Shown here: piece after piece, positions 9,329 to 19,075 of the stretch | Position numbering within the stretch: position 1 is the stretch's first letter | How the letters are laid out: every line of letters starts with the position of its first letter | Assembly: GCA_022799035.1 (NCBI GenBank) | Contig: JAAWNQ010000004.1 | Location: forward strand, 1-64,000 | From: Oscillospiraceae bacterium | GTDB lineage: Bacteria; Bacillota; Clostridia; Oscillospirales; Oscillospiraceae | Length of the DNA: 64,000 bases | Reading direction: 5' to 3' | Notes under the pieces: generated by a model | Told to the model about the DNA's origin: nothing | Database searches by the model: none | Seen by the model: the letters and a program-made list of their open reading frames with translations, nothing else | Program-made: the position numbers and the translations under genes

Positions 9329-10863
9329 TCCTGTCCCCCTCCCTTCGCGCCTGACATATAAAGTCCGATCTCCTCCCGGGGCGTTGTCTTGGGATCCACC
9401 ACGCCCGCGATCTTCCCTTCATAGAGTATCATCACCCTGTCGCTGAGGGTAAGCACCTCATCCAGGGAGGAGGAGATCAGAAGGACGCCGCAGCCCTGGT
9501 TCCGGAGCTCCATGATGTGGCTGTATATGGAGTTGATAGCGTGAATATCGATTCCCCGGCTGGGTTCGGAAGCAATGATGAGAGAGGCGTCAAAGGCGGT
9601 CTCCCGGGCCACGATCACCTTCTGGCAGTTACCGCCGGACAGGGAGGCGATCTTTACCTTTGTCCCCGGAGTCTTGATCATGAATTTCTCCACCATCTCC
9701 TGGGCCTGCTTCTCTATGGCCTTCCGCCGCAATACCCCCAGGGGTCCGGAGAACCGGGGCATATCCTGATAGCCGCCAATGCTGTTATCCTCCACACTCC
9801 AGCTTAAACAGGCCCCCATCCGGTTGCGGTCCTCGGGAATGTAGCTGATCCCATCCTTGATCCTCAGCCGCCGGTCGTGGGCGGTTATATCCTTCCCCTG
9901 AAAGAGGATCCTTCCCTCACTGGGCTTGAGAAGTCCGGCTACCACATGGGCCAACTCATTCTGCCCGTTTCCTGAGATGCCGGCCACGCCCAAAATCTCT
10001 CCCCGGGAAATCGTCATGTCGATCCCCTGGAGGGCATAGCCCTCCCTTCCCCGGCGGACGCCGACCCTCTCCAGCGTCAACAGCTTCTCCCCCTTGACCT
10101 CTGCCCGTGCCATAATGGGAGGCAGCTCGTGGCCCACCATTTTCAGGGAGAGGTCCTCCACGCTGGTATCCTTGGGGGACACCCGGGTGATGAGCTTGCC
10201 GCTGCGCATGACGTAAATATCATCCGCCACCTCCATCACCTCATTGAGCTTATGGGTGATAAACAGCAGGGTCTTTCCCTTTTCGGCCAAGGCTCGCATG
10301 TTGACGAACAATTCCTTGGTCTCCTGAGGGGTCAGCACCGCCGTAGGTTCATCCAGAATAATGATCTCGGCTCCCCGGTACAGGACCTTCAGGATCTCCA
10401 GCTTCTGCTGCAGGCCGATCCAAAGGCTGCCGGCCGGCTGATCCAGGGGGAGCTTCATGTCATAGCTCTCCATGACCTCCTCGATCTCCCGACGGGCTTT
10501 ATCCAGGTCGATCCTGACTCCCTTGGTGGGCTCCGCGCCCAGAATAATATTCTCCAGGACCGACAGTTCGTTGACCAACATAAACTGCTGGAACACCATT
10601 CCGATCTTGTGCTTCATAGCTTCCCGGCCGGAGGCAAAGCTCACCCGCTCTCCATTGAGCAGGATCTCTCCGCTGTCGGGCTGCTCCATCCCGCTGAGGA
10701 TACTCATCAGTGTGGATTTCCCCGCTCCGTTCTCCCCGATGATGCAGACGATGGAGCCCTTTTCCGCCTGGATGCTCACATGATCGTTGGCCAAAACAGC
10801 GGGATACTGTTTTGTGATCTCCCGCATCTCCAAAGCTAACACAGTCCCCGTCTCTCCTTCCAT
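9325..10863 (-). CDS. ABC transporter ATP-binding protein (two NBDs, BMP/YufO-like)
   Basis: Two ABC domains: GENGAGKST...LDEPTAVLT and SLSGGNCQKVIVARE. An AAGGAG motif within the first codons suggests the real start may be GTG at 10842. Confidence 0.9.
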   Translation of the reverse strand: MEGETGTVLALEMREITKQYPAVLANDHVSIQAEKGSIVCIIGENGAGKSTLMSILSGMEQPDSGEILLNGERVSFASGREAMKHKIGMVFQQFMLVNELSVLENIILGAEPTKGVRIDLDKARREIEEVMESYDMKLPLDQPAGSLWIGLQQKLEILKVLYRGAEIIILDEPTAVLTPQETKELFVNMRALAEKGKTLLFITHKLNEVMEVADDIYVMRSGKLITRVSPKDTSVEDLSLKMVGHELPPIMARAEVKGEKLLTLERVGVRRGREGYALQGIDMTISRGEILGVAGISGNGQNELAHVVAGLLKPSEGRILFQGKDITAHDRRLRIKDGISYIPEDRNRMGACLSWSVEDNSIGGYQDMPRFSGPLGVLRRKAIEKQAQEMVEKFMIKTPGTKVKIASLSGGNCQKVIVARETAFDASLIIASEPSRGIDIHAINSIYSHIMELRNQGCGVLLISSSLDEVLTLSDRVMILYEGKIAGVVDPKTTPREEIGLYMSGAKGGGQE

Positions 10864-10864
10864 C

Positions 10865-10930
10865 GGCCGGCTCAGATGCCGGAGCCGGCCTTATTATTCG
10901 GGGCACAAGAAGACCCGCTCCTTGTGCCCC
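10865..10930 (-). promoter_or_regulatory. Two tandem stem-loops in the BMP-ATPase intercistronic region
   Basis: GGGGCACAAG...CTTGTGCCCC and GGCCGGCTC...GAGCCGGCC. Confidence 0.65.
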
Positions 10931-10941
10931 GTCTATCGTCC

Positions 10942-11949
10942 TTACTCCTCGAACAGGTCGGTGACCTTGATCTCGCCGGAGGAGATCTTCTCCTGGATAT
11001 CCGCCAGCTCCTGGATCATCTCGTCGGTGACCTTGTCCCGGGAGTGGGCAAACTCTGTCAGGCTCACGCCGCCGTTGCTCACGCCGTATTTGACGATCCC
11101 GCTCTGGAAGCTGCCCTCGGCCACCATCTTGGCAAAGTCATAGGCCACGTTGTCGCAGCGCTTCACCATGCTGGTCAGCACATTCCCCGGCGCGATCCCG
11201 TCCTGGTCGGCGTCCACCCCGATGGCGTACAGCCCGTCAGTCTCCTGGGCCGCCTCGATCACGCCCATGCCGGAGCCGCCGGCGATCTGGTAGATGATGT
11301 CCGCCCCCTCTTTGTTCATCTGCAGGGCGAACTCCTTGGCTGTGGCCGGATCATCCCAGGAGCCCACATAGGACTTCAGCACAGTGGCGTCGGGGTCAAC
11401 ATAGTGGACGCCCTCCTCATATCCCACAATAAAGCGGTTGATGGCGTCGGTCTCCGCCCCGCCGATGGCCCCTACCGTTCCGGTCTCGCTGGCCATAGCG
11501 GCCAGAGCTCCCGCCAGGAAGCTTCCCTCATGGTCATCCACAGAGGCCATGACCAGATTGTCCACCGGATTGGCGGAAACAGAGTTCAGCCCTCCGAAAT
11601 ATACCTCAGGAAAACGCTGGCAATACTCATTGAAGGTATCCGCGTAGGCCCCGCCGAAAATCAGGACCAGATCGGCTCCGCTGTTCACCGCAGATACCAC
11701 GCTGGTTCCATAGTCCGCGGCTGTGGCAGGCTCGATCACAGCCACCTCCACACCCAGCTCATCTCTGGCCCGCTCCAGGCCCTTCCAGGCCGAATCGTTG
11801 AAGGAGTTGTCACCCAAAGTGCCTACATAGACAACCTTGACAGGATCCTTCTCCACACTGTCGCTGGGGGTAGGCTCTTTTTTGTCACCGCAAGCCGCTG
11901 TTGTTACCGTCAGAGCAAGAGCAAGCATCATAACCAGGGTCTTCTTCAT
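10942..11949 (-). CDS. BMP-family ABC substrate-binding lipoprotein
   Basis: Lipobox MLALALTVTTAACG; VVYVGTLGDNSFNDSAWKGLERA typical of BMP family. Confidence 0.92.
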   Translation of the reverse strand: MKKTLVMMLALALTVTTAACGDKKEPTPSDSVEKDPVKVVYVGTLGDNSFNDSAWKGLERARDELGVEVAVIEPATAADYGTSVVSAVNSGADLVLIFGGAYADTFNEYCQRFPEVYFGGLNSVSANPVDNLVMASVDDHEGSFLAGALAAMASETGTVGAIGGAETDAINRFIVGYEEGVHYVDPDATVLKSYVGSWDDPATAKEFALQMNKEGADIIYQIAGGSGMGVIEAAQETDGLYAIGVDADQDGIAPGNVLTSMVKRCDNVAYDFAKMVAEGSFQSGIVKYGVSNGGVSLTEFAHSRDKVTDEMIQELADIQEKISSGEIKVTDLFEE

Positions 11950-12168
11950 TCTGTTCTCCTCCTTGACTGTTTTTGGCACAAGGCCGTTGACTTGATATTA
12001 GCACATATTGCAGACTCAAAAAACGACAAATGGCATTCTCTTTCATTTTTATTTTCCTCGATAACCCGCCAATTGACGTTTTTCGGCTCATTTGTTTATG
12101 CTATACTTTTACCAGTTTTCCGCAGCCGGCCTTTTGGGAGGGCTGCGATTTTATCAAGGAGGGGTCAT

Positions 12169-13809
12169 ATGCTTCGTCAATCCCAGTCCCGTCCCAATAT
12201 CCTTCTGATCACCATGGATCAACTGCGCTATGACTATGTAGGCGCCTACCAGCCCGAAGGACAGCGGTTTATGGACACTCCCTGCATGGACGCTCTGGCC
12301 CAAAACGGCTGCCTGTATACCCACGCCTACTCTCCCAACCCGGTTTGCATCCCGGCCCGCTATAACCTGATTACCGGCCTTACCGCCCGGCATCACGGCT
12401 TTGACGACAACTATTTTGGAGCCGAGGCCAAGCCCGCCCCTTGGAACCTTCCCACCTTCGCCCAGATCCTCTCCGACGCAGGCTATTCCACTGCCGCCGT
12501 CGGCAAAATGCACTTTCAGCCGGAACGCCGGGCCACCGGCTTCGATTTCTTCCTGAACGCCGACGAGGTGGTGGACGATGTTCTGGAGGACGACTATGCC
12601 ATGGATCTTCGCGCCAAGGGCTACGGCAACCTGGGCAGCTATCACGGCGTTCGAAACGCCCTCTATATGCAGCCCCAGCAATCCATTCTACCCGAGGAGC
12701 TTCACGGCTCCCGATGGATCGCCGACCGTTCCATCGACTTTCTGCGGCTCCGGGGAAACACCTCCCGCCCCTTCCTTCTTTGGACAGGCTTCAAGCATCC
12801 CCATCCTCCTTTCGATATTCCCGAGGCCTGGGCCCACAAGTATGACGGAAAGATCCCGCCCCACACCTCCAGCGTCACCCCCCTATCCCTTTTGGCTGAG
12901 GAAAACAAATGCATCGCCGATCTCCCTGACGAGGAGAACATCAACCGGATGAGGGAGCTGTACGCCTGCGCCATCTCTTTCGCGGACTACAATATCGGCC
13001 GGATCGTCCAGGCCTTAAAGGACTACGGCTACTATGACAATACCCTGATCATCGTTACCGCCGACCATGGGGAGATGCTGGGGGATCTGGACACCTATCA
13101 AAAGTTTCTGCCCCACGACCCCTCCTGCCGTATCCCCCTGATCCTCCACTGGCCCCAGGGGATCCAGCCGGGCACGGTGGAAAACGACTTCGCCGACCTC
13201 AACGACATCCTTCCCACCATGGTGGACCTGGCCGGGACGACCTACCCCGCCGACTACGATCTGCCCGGGGAATCCCTTTTCGCCTCCACCCCCAAAAAAG
13301 ACCGCCGCTGGCAGTACGTGGAGCATCAGCGGGAGAGCAAGCGTTGGTGCATGATTCGGAATGAACGGTATAAGTATGTCCATTTTTATGGGGACCAGGA
13401 CCAGCTTTTTGATATGCTCTCCGATCCTCAGGAGCAGGTCAACCTTCTTCACGGCCAACCCGATCCCTCCGTTCTGGCCATCCGGGAGGAGCTGAGGTCC
13501 GTTCTGCTCCGCTACGAGGCCCGCTACGGCCTGCCCGGCTATGCGGATAAGGATGGCTTTACCTCCTTCCCCCCCTACCAGATCCAAACCTACCGGGAGT
13601 TCTGCTCCCCCTGCCAGACCATCCGGATCCGGGGGGAGGAGGATTCCCTCACCCCCCTGGAGGAGGAGATCATCGCCGCCATCCGCCGGGAGCCCACCGT
13701 CCACCTGTCCAAACTGGATATCGAGTCCCTTCTGAAAACCCACTCCGGCCTTACCGAAGAGCGGTACCGCCGCCTGTGCGAAATGGCGAGGGAGATCGGC
13801 CGTTACTGA
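12169..13809 (+). CDS. Cys-type sulfatase (alkaline phosphatase superfamily)
   Basis: RPNILLITMDQLRYD...; formylglycine motif CIPAR (CxPxR); TADHGEMLGD; AAGGAGG SD before ATG 12169; next to maturase; no signal peptide. Confidence 0.92.
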   Translation: MLRQSQSRPNILLITMDQLRYDYVGAYQPEGQRFMDTPCMDALAQNGCLYTHAYSPNPVCIPARYNLITGLTARHHGFDDNYFGAEAKPAPWNLPTFAQILSDAGYSTAAVGKMHFQPERRATGFDFFLNADEVVDDVLEDDYAMDLRAKGYGNLGSYHGVRNALYMQPQQSILPEELHGSRWIADRSIDFLRLRGNTSRPFLLWTGFKHPHPPFDIPEAWAHKYDGKIPPHTSSVTPLSLLAEENKCIADLPDEENINRMRELYACAISFADYNIGRIVQALKDYGYYDNTLIIVTADHGEMLGDLDTYQKFLPHDPSCRIPLILHWPQGIQPGTVENDFADLNDILPTMVDLAGTTYPADYDLPGESLFASTPKKDRRWQYVEHQRESKRWCMIRNERYKYVHFYGDQDQLFDMLSDPQEQVNLLHGQPDPSVLAIREELRSVLLRYEARYGLPGYADKDGFTSFPPYQIQTYREFCSPCQTIRIRGEEDSLTPLEEEIIAAIRREPTVHLSKLDIESLLKTHSGLTEERYRRLCEMAREIGRY

Positions 13810-13838
13810 TTCCTTGAAAGAAAGCGGGGAGGCATGTC

Positions 13839-14990
13839 ATGCGTAATATGCACATTATGCTCAAGCCCGCCAGCGGTCTATGCAACATGGCCTGCCGGTA
13901 CTGCTTTTACGCCGATGAGACCCAAAAACGCAGCGTCGCCAACCACGGCCTTATGAGCGAGGAAACTCTGCGCAATGTTCTCTCCCGGGCGTTGGAAAGC
14001 GTCACCCACAACTGTACCATCTCCTTTCAGGGAGGAGAACCCACCCTGGCCGGCCTTGCCTTTTTCCAAAGGGCCGTCCGTCTCTCCCGGGAGCTCAACG
14101 TGAACCGTTGCCGGCTCTCCTTCTCCATCCAGACCAACGGCCTGCTCCTGGACGAGGAGTGGTGTTCCTTTTTTGCCAGGGAAGGGTTTCTTGTGGGACT
14201 CTCTCTGGACGGACCCAAGGAGCTCCACGACGCCAACCGGGTAGACCGGGAGGGGCGGGGGACCTATAACCGGGTCCTTCACGCCCTCCATCTTCTGCGG
14301 CGGCACCGGGTCTCGGTCAATATCCTCACCGTTGTCACCGGAGATACCAGCCGAAGGTTCCGCCACGTCTACCAGTTCTTCCGTCGCGAGGGACTGGAGT
14401 ATCAGCAGTATATCCCCTGTCTGGACCCCTTGGAGCAGGAGCGGGGAACACAGCCCTGGTCCCTCTCCCCCCCACGGTTTGAACGATACCTTAAAACCGC
14501 CTTTGACTGCTGGTATCAGGATCTCACCGCCGGGCGGGAGACCCGTCACCGCTATTTTGACAATCTCCTTCTCCTCATGGACGCCCAGCCCCCTGAAGCC
14601 TGCGGGATGCTGGGCGTCTGCGGGATGCAGTATGTGGTGGAGGCTGACGGCAGCGCCTATCCCTGCGACTTCTATATGCTGGATCCGTACTGTCTGGGAA
14701 ACCTGAACCAGGATACCATCGCCGACCTGGATATCCGGCGGGAGAAGATGGGCTTTGTGCAGCAGAGCCTTTCCCTTCACCCGGACTGCCGATCCTGCCA
14801 ATGGCTTCCCCTCTGTCGGGGAGGCTGCCGCCGGGATCGGGACCTCTTTCAAGATGGTATCGGCAAAAACTATTACTGCTCCGCCTATCAGGGCTTTTTT
14901 TCTTATGCCTGGCCCCGGCTGGAAGCGCTTTACCGGGCAGGGCGCGGCCACCCGCCCCGCATAGGTCCGTGCTCCGCCTCCACCCCTTAA
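13839..14990 (+). CDS. Anaerobic sulfatase-maturating enzyme (radical SAM/SPASM)
   Basis: MLKPASGLCNMACRYCFYADE (CxxxCxxC) and C-terminal Cys clusters CRSCQWLPLCRGGCRRD. Confidence 0.95.
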   Translation: MRNMHIMLKPASGLCNMACRYCFYADETQKRSVANHGLMSEETLRNVLSRALESVTHNCTISFQGGEPTLAGLAFFQRAVRLSRELNVNRCRLSFSIQTNGLLLDEEWCSFFAREGFLVGLSLDGPKELHDANRVDREGRGTYNRVLHALHLLRRHRVSVNILTVVTGDTSRRFRHVYQFFRREGLEYQQYIPCLDPLEQERGTQPWSLSPPRFERYLKTAFDCWYQDLTAGRETRHRYFDNLLLLMDAQPPEACGMLGVCGMQYVVEADGSAYPCDFYMLDPYCLGNLNQDTIADLDIRREKMGFVQQSLSLHPDCRSCQWLPLCRGGCRRDRDLFQDGIGKNYYCSAYQGFFSYAWPRLEALYRAGRGHPPRIGPCSASTP

Positions 14991-15026
14991 CTCTCCCCCC
15001 TACAACTCATCATGGAGGTCAGTCCT

Positions 15027-15812
15027 ATGGAGCTTCTCTTTCCCCTTATCAGCCTCCTGGCCTCCCTCCTGGGGGCCATCTGCGGCATTGGCGGCGGCGT
15101 GATCATCAAGCCCGTCCTGGATCTCTTCGGCTTGGCCGACGCCTCCACCATCAACTTTCTGTCAAGCTGTACCGTTTTATCCATGAGTATCTACTCCGTC
15201 GCCAGGGGGCTTTGGGCCCGGGACAGCCTTGTGGACCTGCGGCTGGGAACCCCTCTGGCCCTCGGCGCTGCCGCCGGAGGCGTAGTGGGCAACCGCCTGT
15301 TTCGGGTCCTCGCCGCCGGCTTTGGCCCTTCCAACACCGTCTACGCCGCTCAGTCCGCAGCCCTGAGTGTTTTGACGGCGCTCACCCTTCTCTATACCCT
15401 TTTTCGTTCCAAGATCCGTCCTCACCCGGTCCGCCGTCCGGCGGTCTGTCTCCTGATCGGCCTTCTTCTGGGACTTCTGTCCAGCTTTTTGGGCATTGGC
15501 GGCGGTCCTTTCAATCTGGCCGTGCTGTTTTTCTTTTTTGACATGGATACAAAGACCGCCGCCCAAAACAGTCTCTACATCATTCTGTTCAGTCAGACCG
15601 CCAACCTGTCGGTCACTCTCCTGTCCCACTCCCTTCCCCTCTTTTCTCCCGCCGTCCTCCTGTCCATGGTCCTGGGTGGGCTATGCGGCGGCGCTGCCGG
15701 CCGCTTTTTCTACCGGCGGATGAGCAACCGGGCTATTGACCGGCTCTTTCTTTTCCTTATTGTGGGCATTCTTTTCATCAGCCTTTTCAATGTCTGGCAA
15801 TACTCCGTCTAA
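15027..15812 (+). CDS. TauE/SafE family sulfite exporter
   Basis: Multi-TM with GAICGIGGGVIIKP and SSFLGIGGGPFNLAVL repeats. Confidence 0.9.
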   Translation: MELLFPLISLLASLLGAICGIGGGVIIKPVLDLFGLADASTINFLSSCTVLSMSIYSVARGLWARDSLVDLRLGTPLALGAAAGGVVGNRLFRVLAAGFGPSNTVYAAQSAALSVLTALTLLYTLFRSKIRPHPVRRPAVCLLIGLLLGLLSSFLGIGGGPFNLAVLFFFFDMDTKTAAQNSLYIILFSQTANLSVTLLSHSLPLFSPAVLLSMVLGGLCGGAAGRFFYRRMSNRAIDRLFLFLIVGILFISLFNVWQYSV

Positions 15813-15928
15813 AGCTATGGCTATCCCCTTGCATTTCCCCGTTGACCCCAGTATAATGAATGGACAACCGGATCCCGTATCACCTCCGGCACAGCTCCCT
15901 GATCCTGATACAGAAAGGAATCTCTCCC

Positions 15929-16390
15929 ATGCTCCGAGTTGTCATTCTCTCCGACACCCATGGTCTTCTGCGGCCCCAGGTCCTGGAGTACCTCTCCCAG
16001 TCCGACGTTATCCTCCATGGCGGCGATATCAACACCCAGGCTATCGTGGACACCCTCCAGAGCTACGCCCCCCTCTATATCGTCCGGGGCAACAACGACA
16101 AGGAGTGGGCGGAGGACATGCCCCTCAGCCTTACCGTCTCCTTGGAGGGCGTCCGCTTTTTCCTTGTCCATAACAGGAAGGACGTCCCCGCCGGTTTGAG
16201 GGATGTAGATGTGGTGGTCTACGGCCATTCCCACAAATACGCCTGTGAGGAGAAGGACGGGGTCCTCTGGTTAAACCCCGGAAGCTGCGGTAAGCGGCGG
16301 TTTGACCAGGAGGTCACCCTGGCACAGATGACTCTTGACCAGGGAACCTTTCAGGTAGAAAAGCTCCTGATCCCCCAGGAAAGCAATTGA
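15929..16390 (+). CDS. YfcE/MJ0936-family metallophosphoesterase
   Basis: VVILSDTHG, HGGDI, VRGNND, YGHSH. Confidence 0.92.
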   Translation: MLRVVILSDTHGLLRPQVLEYLSQSDVILHGGDINTQAIVDTLQSYAPLYIVRGNNDKEWAEDMPLSLTVSLEGVRFFLVHNRKDVPAGLRDVDVVVYGHSHKYACEEKDGVLWLNPGSCGKRRFDQEVTLAQMTLDQGTFQVEKLLIPQESN

Positions 16391-16421
16391 CCTGAAAACA
16401 CGCCGCTCCCCTCCAACCAAC

Positions 16422-16461
16422 AAAAGAGGGTGAACCAGAGATCTGGTTCACCCTCTTTTTT
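16422..16461. terminator. Bidirectional intrinsic terminator
   Basis: AAAAGAGGGTGAACCAGA...TCTGGTTCACCCTCTTTT. Confidence 0.88.
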
Positions 16462-16633
16462 AATCGTCCCCCCGCAGAAGGTTGTTCACATAGCCCTCCA
16501 GCCCGTCCAGGGTGTTCACATGCTCACTGCGGGTCATGATCTGATCCCTGGCATACTGGGGGATCTCCGCGAAAAGGGCTGCCGCCTTGGGCTCCCCCTT
16601 CAAAAGGGCGTCCAGATCCGGATATTTCTTCAT
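16460..16633 (-). CDS. Small conserved-looking protein of unknown function (57 aa)
   Basis: MKKYPDLDALLKGEPKAAALFAEIPQYARDQIMTRSEHVNTLDGLEGYVNNLLRGDD; ends at a terminator. Confidence 0.65.
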   Translation of the reverse strand: MKKYPDLDALLKGEPKAAALFAEIPQYARDQIMTRSEHVNTLDGLEGYVNNLLRGDD

Positions 16634-16768
16634 TGTTCTCACCTCACCCCCAGTTTGCCCCAAATCCCCCGGCCTATTCCCAAAAATGCCCTTGCACTCC
16701 CCCTTTGGAAAGAGTACAATACCAATGTCAAACCTTCCAACTTCCAATCATCAAAGGAGTGAGCGGCT

Positions 16769-17446
16769 ATGCGGTATCAGATCATCGGGGAACCTCTGCC
16801 CGTGGTGGAGTGCCAGCTATCCCAGGGGGAGACCATGATCACAGAGCGGGGCTCCATGTGCTGGATGAGCCCCAACATGCGTATGGAGACCGGGGCGGGC
16901 GGCCTTGGCAAAGCCTTTGGCCGAATGTTCTCCGGGGAGGCCCTGTTCCAAAACTCCTATACCGCCGAGGGAGGCACAGGTATGATCTCCTTCGCCTCCA
17001 GCTTCCCCGGCTCCATCCGGGCCATCGACATCGCCCCCGGGCGGGAGGTCGTGGTGCAGAAATCGGGCTTTCTGGCCTCCGAGGCGGGGGTAGAGCTGTC
17101 CATCTTCTTCCAAAAGAAGGCGGGAGCCGGTTTCTTTGGGGGTGAGGGCTTCATCATGCAGCGTCTCTCCGGTCAGGGCACCGCCTTCCTGGAGATCGAC
17201 GGCCATGCCGTAGAATATGAGCTGGCCCCGGGTCAGCAGATGGTGGTGGACACCGGCTATCTGGCCATGTGCGACGCCACCTGTTCCATCGACATAGTGG
17301 GCGTAAAGGGGGTCAAAAATGTTCTGTTCGGCGGCGAGGGGCTGTTCAACACCCTGATCACCGGCCCGGGGCGGATCGTCCTCCAGACCATGCCCATCAG
17401 CAGCTTCGCCGGCGCTCTGGGCCCCTTCTTCGCCACCGGAAAGTAA
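16769..17446 (+). CDS. TIGR00266/AIM24 family protein
   Basis: MRYQIIGEPLPVVECQLSQGETMITERGSMCWMSPNM...; FLEIDGHAVEYELAPGQQMVVDTGYLA. Confidence 0.92.
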   Translation: MRYQIIGEPLPVVECQLSQGETMITERGSMCWMSPNMRMETGAGGLGKAFGRMFSGEALFQNSYTAEGGTGMISFASSFPGSIRAIDIAPGREVVVQKSGFLASEAGVELSIFFQKKAGAGFFGGEGFIMQRLSGQGTAFLEIDGHAVEYELAPGQQMVVDTGYLAMCDATCSIDIVGVKGVKNVLFGGEGLFNTLITGPGRIVLQTMPISSFAGALGPFFATGK

Positions 17447-17471
17447 AAATCGTTTTTTTCTTCAGAACCTC

Positions 17472-17499
17472 TTGACAATCCCCTTATATTTGGTATAAT
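17472..17499 (+). promoter_or_regulatory. Predicted promoter for tRNA-Gln (TTGACA - 16 bp - TATAAT)
   Basis: -35 at 17472-17477, -10 at 17494-17499, 31 bp before the tRNA. Confidence 0.8.
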
Positions 17500-17530
17500 A
17501 ACTCTTGCGTTTGCTCCGGCATCGCAAGAT

Positions 17531-17604
17531 AGCGGGTTTGTGTAAGGGTAGCACAGCAGACTCTGACTCTGTATGTGAGGGTTCGAATCCTTCACCCGCT
17601 GCCA
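17531..17604 (+). tRNA. tRNA-Gln (anticodon CTG), CCA encoded
   Basis: Acceptor AGCGGGT/ACCCGCT, D-stem GTGT/GCAC, anticodon stem GCAGA/TCTGT with loop CTCTGAC, T-arm GAGGG-TTCGAAT-CCTTC, discriminator G + CCA. Confidence 0.95.
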
Positions 17605-17608
17605 AAAG

Positions 17609-17640
17609 CACCCTGGTACAAAATCGTACCAGGGTGTTTT
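17609..17640 (+). terminator. Weak intrinsic terminator after tRNA-Gln
   Basis: CACCCTGGTAC-aaaatc-GTACCAGGGTG-TTTT. Confidence 0.75.
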
Positions 17641-17693
17641 ACTATCCGTCAACCGCATTCTTCCCTACATACAGATAACGGAGGACTTTTTCC

Positions 17694-19070
17694 ATGGATA
17701 AAACCCCATCCCCCCATTCCCGGGGTAGCTTCTCCGGCCGTATCGGCTACGTGCTGGCCGTGGCCGGCTCCGCCGTCGGCCTGGGCAATATCTGGCGCTT
17801 CCCCTACCTGGCGGCCAGGTACGGCGGCGGAATGTTTCTGCTGACCTACCTCATTCTCATGGTCACCTTCGGCTATGTGCTCATCGTATCGGAAACCGCC
17901 CTGGGCCGCATGACCCGGAAAAGCCCCGTGGGGGCCTTCCGGACCTTTGGAGACAGCCTGCCCTTCCACTTCGGCGGCTGGATCAACGCCGTCGTTCCCA
18001 TGCTCATCGTCCCCTATTACTGCGTCATCGGCGGCTGGGTGCTGAAATACCTTTTCGAGTATCTGCGGGGCAGCGCCCAACTTCTGTCCGGGGACAGCTA
18101 TTTTACCGGCTTCATCGCCGACTCTCTCCAGGTGGAGTTCTGGTTCCTCCTCTTTACCGCCCTTGTCTTCCTGGTGATCCTGGCGGGAGTAAAGCGGGGG
18201 GTGGAGAACGTGACAAAGGTGATGATGCCCGTGCTGGTGCTTCTGGCCATCTGCGTGGCTGCCTATTCCGTCACCCGCCCCGGGGCCATGGAGGGGGTCA
18301 AATACTTCCTGATCCCCAATTTTCAGGACTTCTCCTGGATGACGGTGGTGGCCGCCATGGGGCAGATGTTCTACTCCCTGTCCATCGCCATGGGCGTCCT
18401 CTACACATACGGCTCCTATATCGGCAAGGACGTGGACATTGAGAAAAGCACCTCCCAGGTGGAGCTTTTCGACACCGCCATCGCCCTTCTGGCCGGGCTT
18501 ATGATCATCCCCGCCGTCTTTGCCTTCTCCGGGGGAGACATGGCCACCCTCCAGGCCGGCCCCTCCCTCACCTTCATCACCCTGCCCAAGATCTTCGCCA
18601 GCATGGGAGTGGGCTCCCTTGTGGGAATCGCCTTCTTTCTCATGTTCCTCTTCGCCGCTCTCACCAGCGCCATCTCCATTATGGAGGCCAGCGTATCCAC
18701 CTTCCAGGACGAGTTCCACCTGAGCCGGGGCAAAAGCTGCCTTATCATGGTGGCGGTCTCCCTCCTGGCGGGCTCCGCCTCCGCCCTGGGCTTTGGGGTC
18801 TGGGATCATGTGCGGCTCCTGGGGATGCAGTTCCTGGACTTCTTCGACTTCCTCACCAACTCCATCATGATGCCCCTGGGGGCCATGGCCACCTGCTTCC
18901 TCATCCTCCGGGTGGTGGGCTTTCAGCGGATCCAGGAGGAGGTGGAACTCTCCTCCGCCTTCCGCCGGAAAAAGCTGTACCGCTTTTTCCTGAAATATCT
19001 GGCCCTTATCTGTATCGGCATCATCCTGCTCAGCTCCATCGCCAACGTATTGGGCTGGATCTCCCTGTAA
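17694..19070 (+). CDS. NSS-family sodium-dependent transporter
   Basis: RIGYVLAVAGSAVGLGNIWRFPYLA is diagnostic of the SNF/NSS family. Confidence 0.95.
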   Translation: MDKTPSPHSRGSFSGRIGYVLAVAGSAVGLGNIWRFPYLAARYGGGMFLLTYLILMVTFGYVLIVSETALGRMTRKSPVGAFRTFGDSLPFHFGGWINAVVPMLIVPYYCVIGGWVLKYLFEYLRGSAQLLSGDSYFTGFIADSLQVEFWFLLFTALVFLVILAGVKRGVENVTKVMMPVLVLLAICVAAYSVTRPGAMEGVKYFLIPNFQDFSWMTVVAAMGQMFYSLSIAMGVLYTYGSYIGKDVDIEKSTSQVELFDTAIALLAGLMIIPAVFAFSGGDMATLQAGPSLTFITLPKIFASMGVGSLVGIAFFLMFLFAALTSAISIMEASVSTFQDEFHLSRGKSCLIMVAVSLLAGSASALGFGVWDHVRLLGMQFLDFFDFLTNSIMMPLGAMATCFLILRVVGFQRIQEEVELSSAFRRKKLYRFFLKYLALICIGIILLSSIANVLGWISL

Positions 19071-19075
19071 CTGTA

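Noticed and set aside
10876-12168. N-terminal extension of the 977-aa ORF containing the sulfatase
   Set aside because: Antisense to the BMP protein gene; sulfatase has a good SD and start at 12169.
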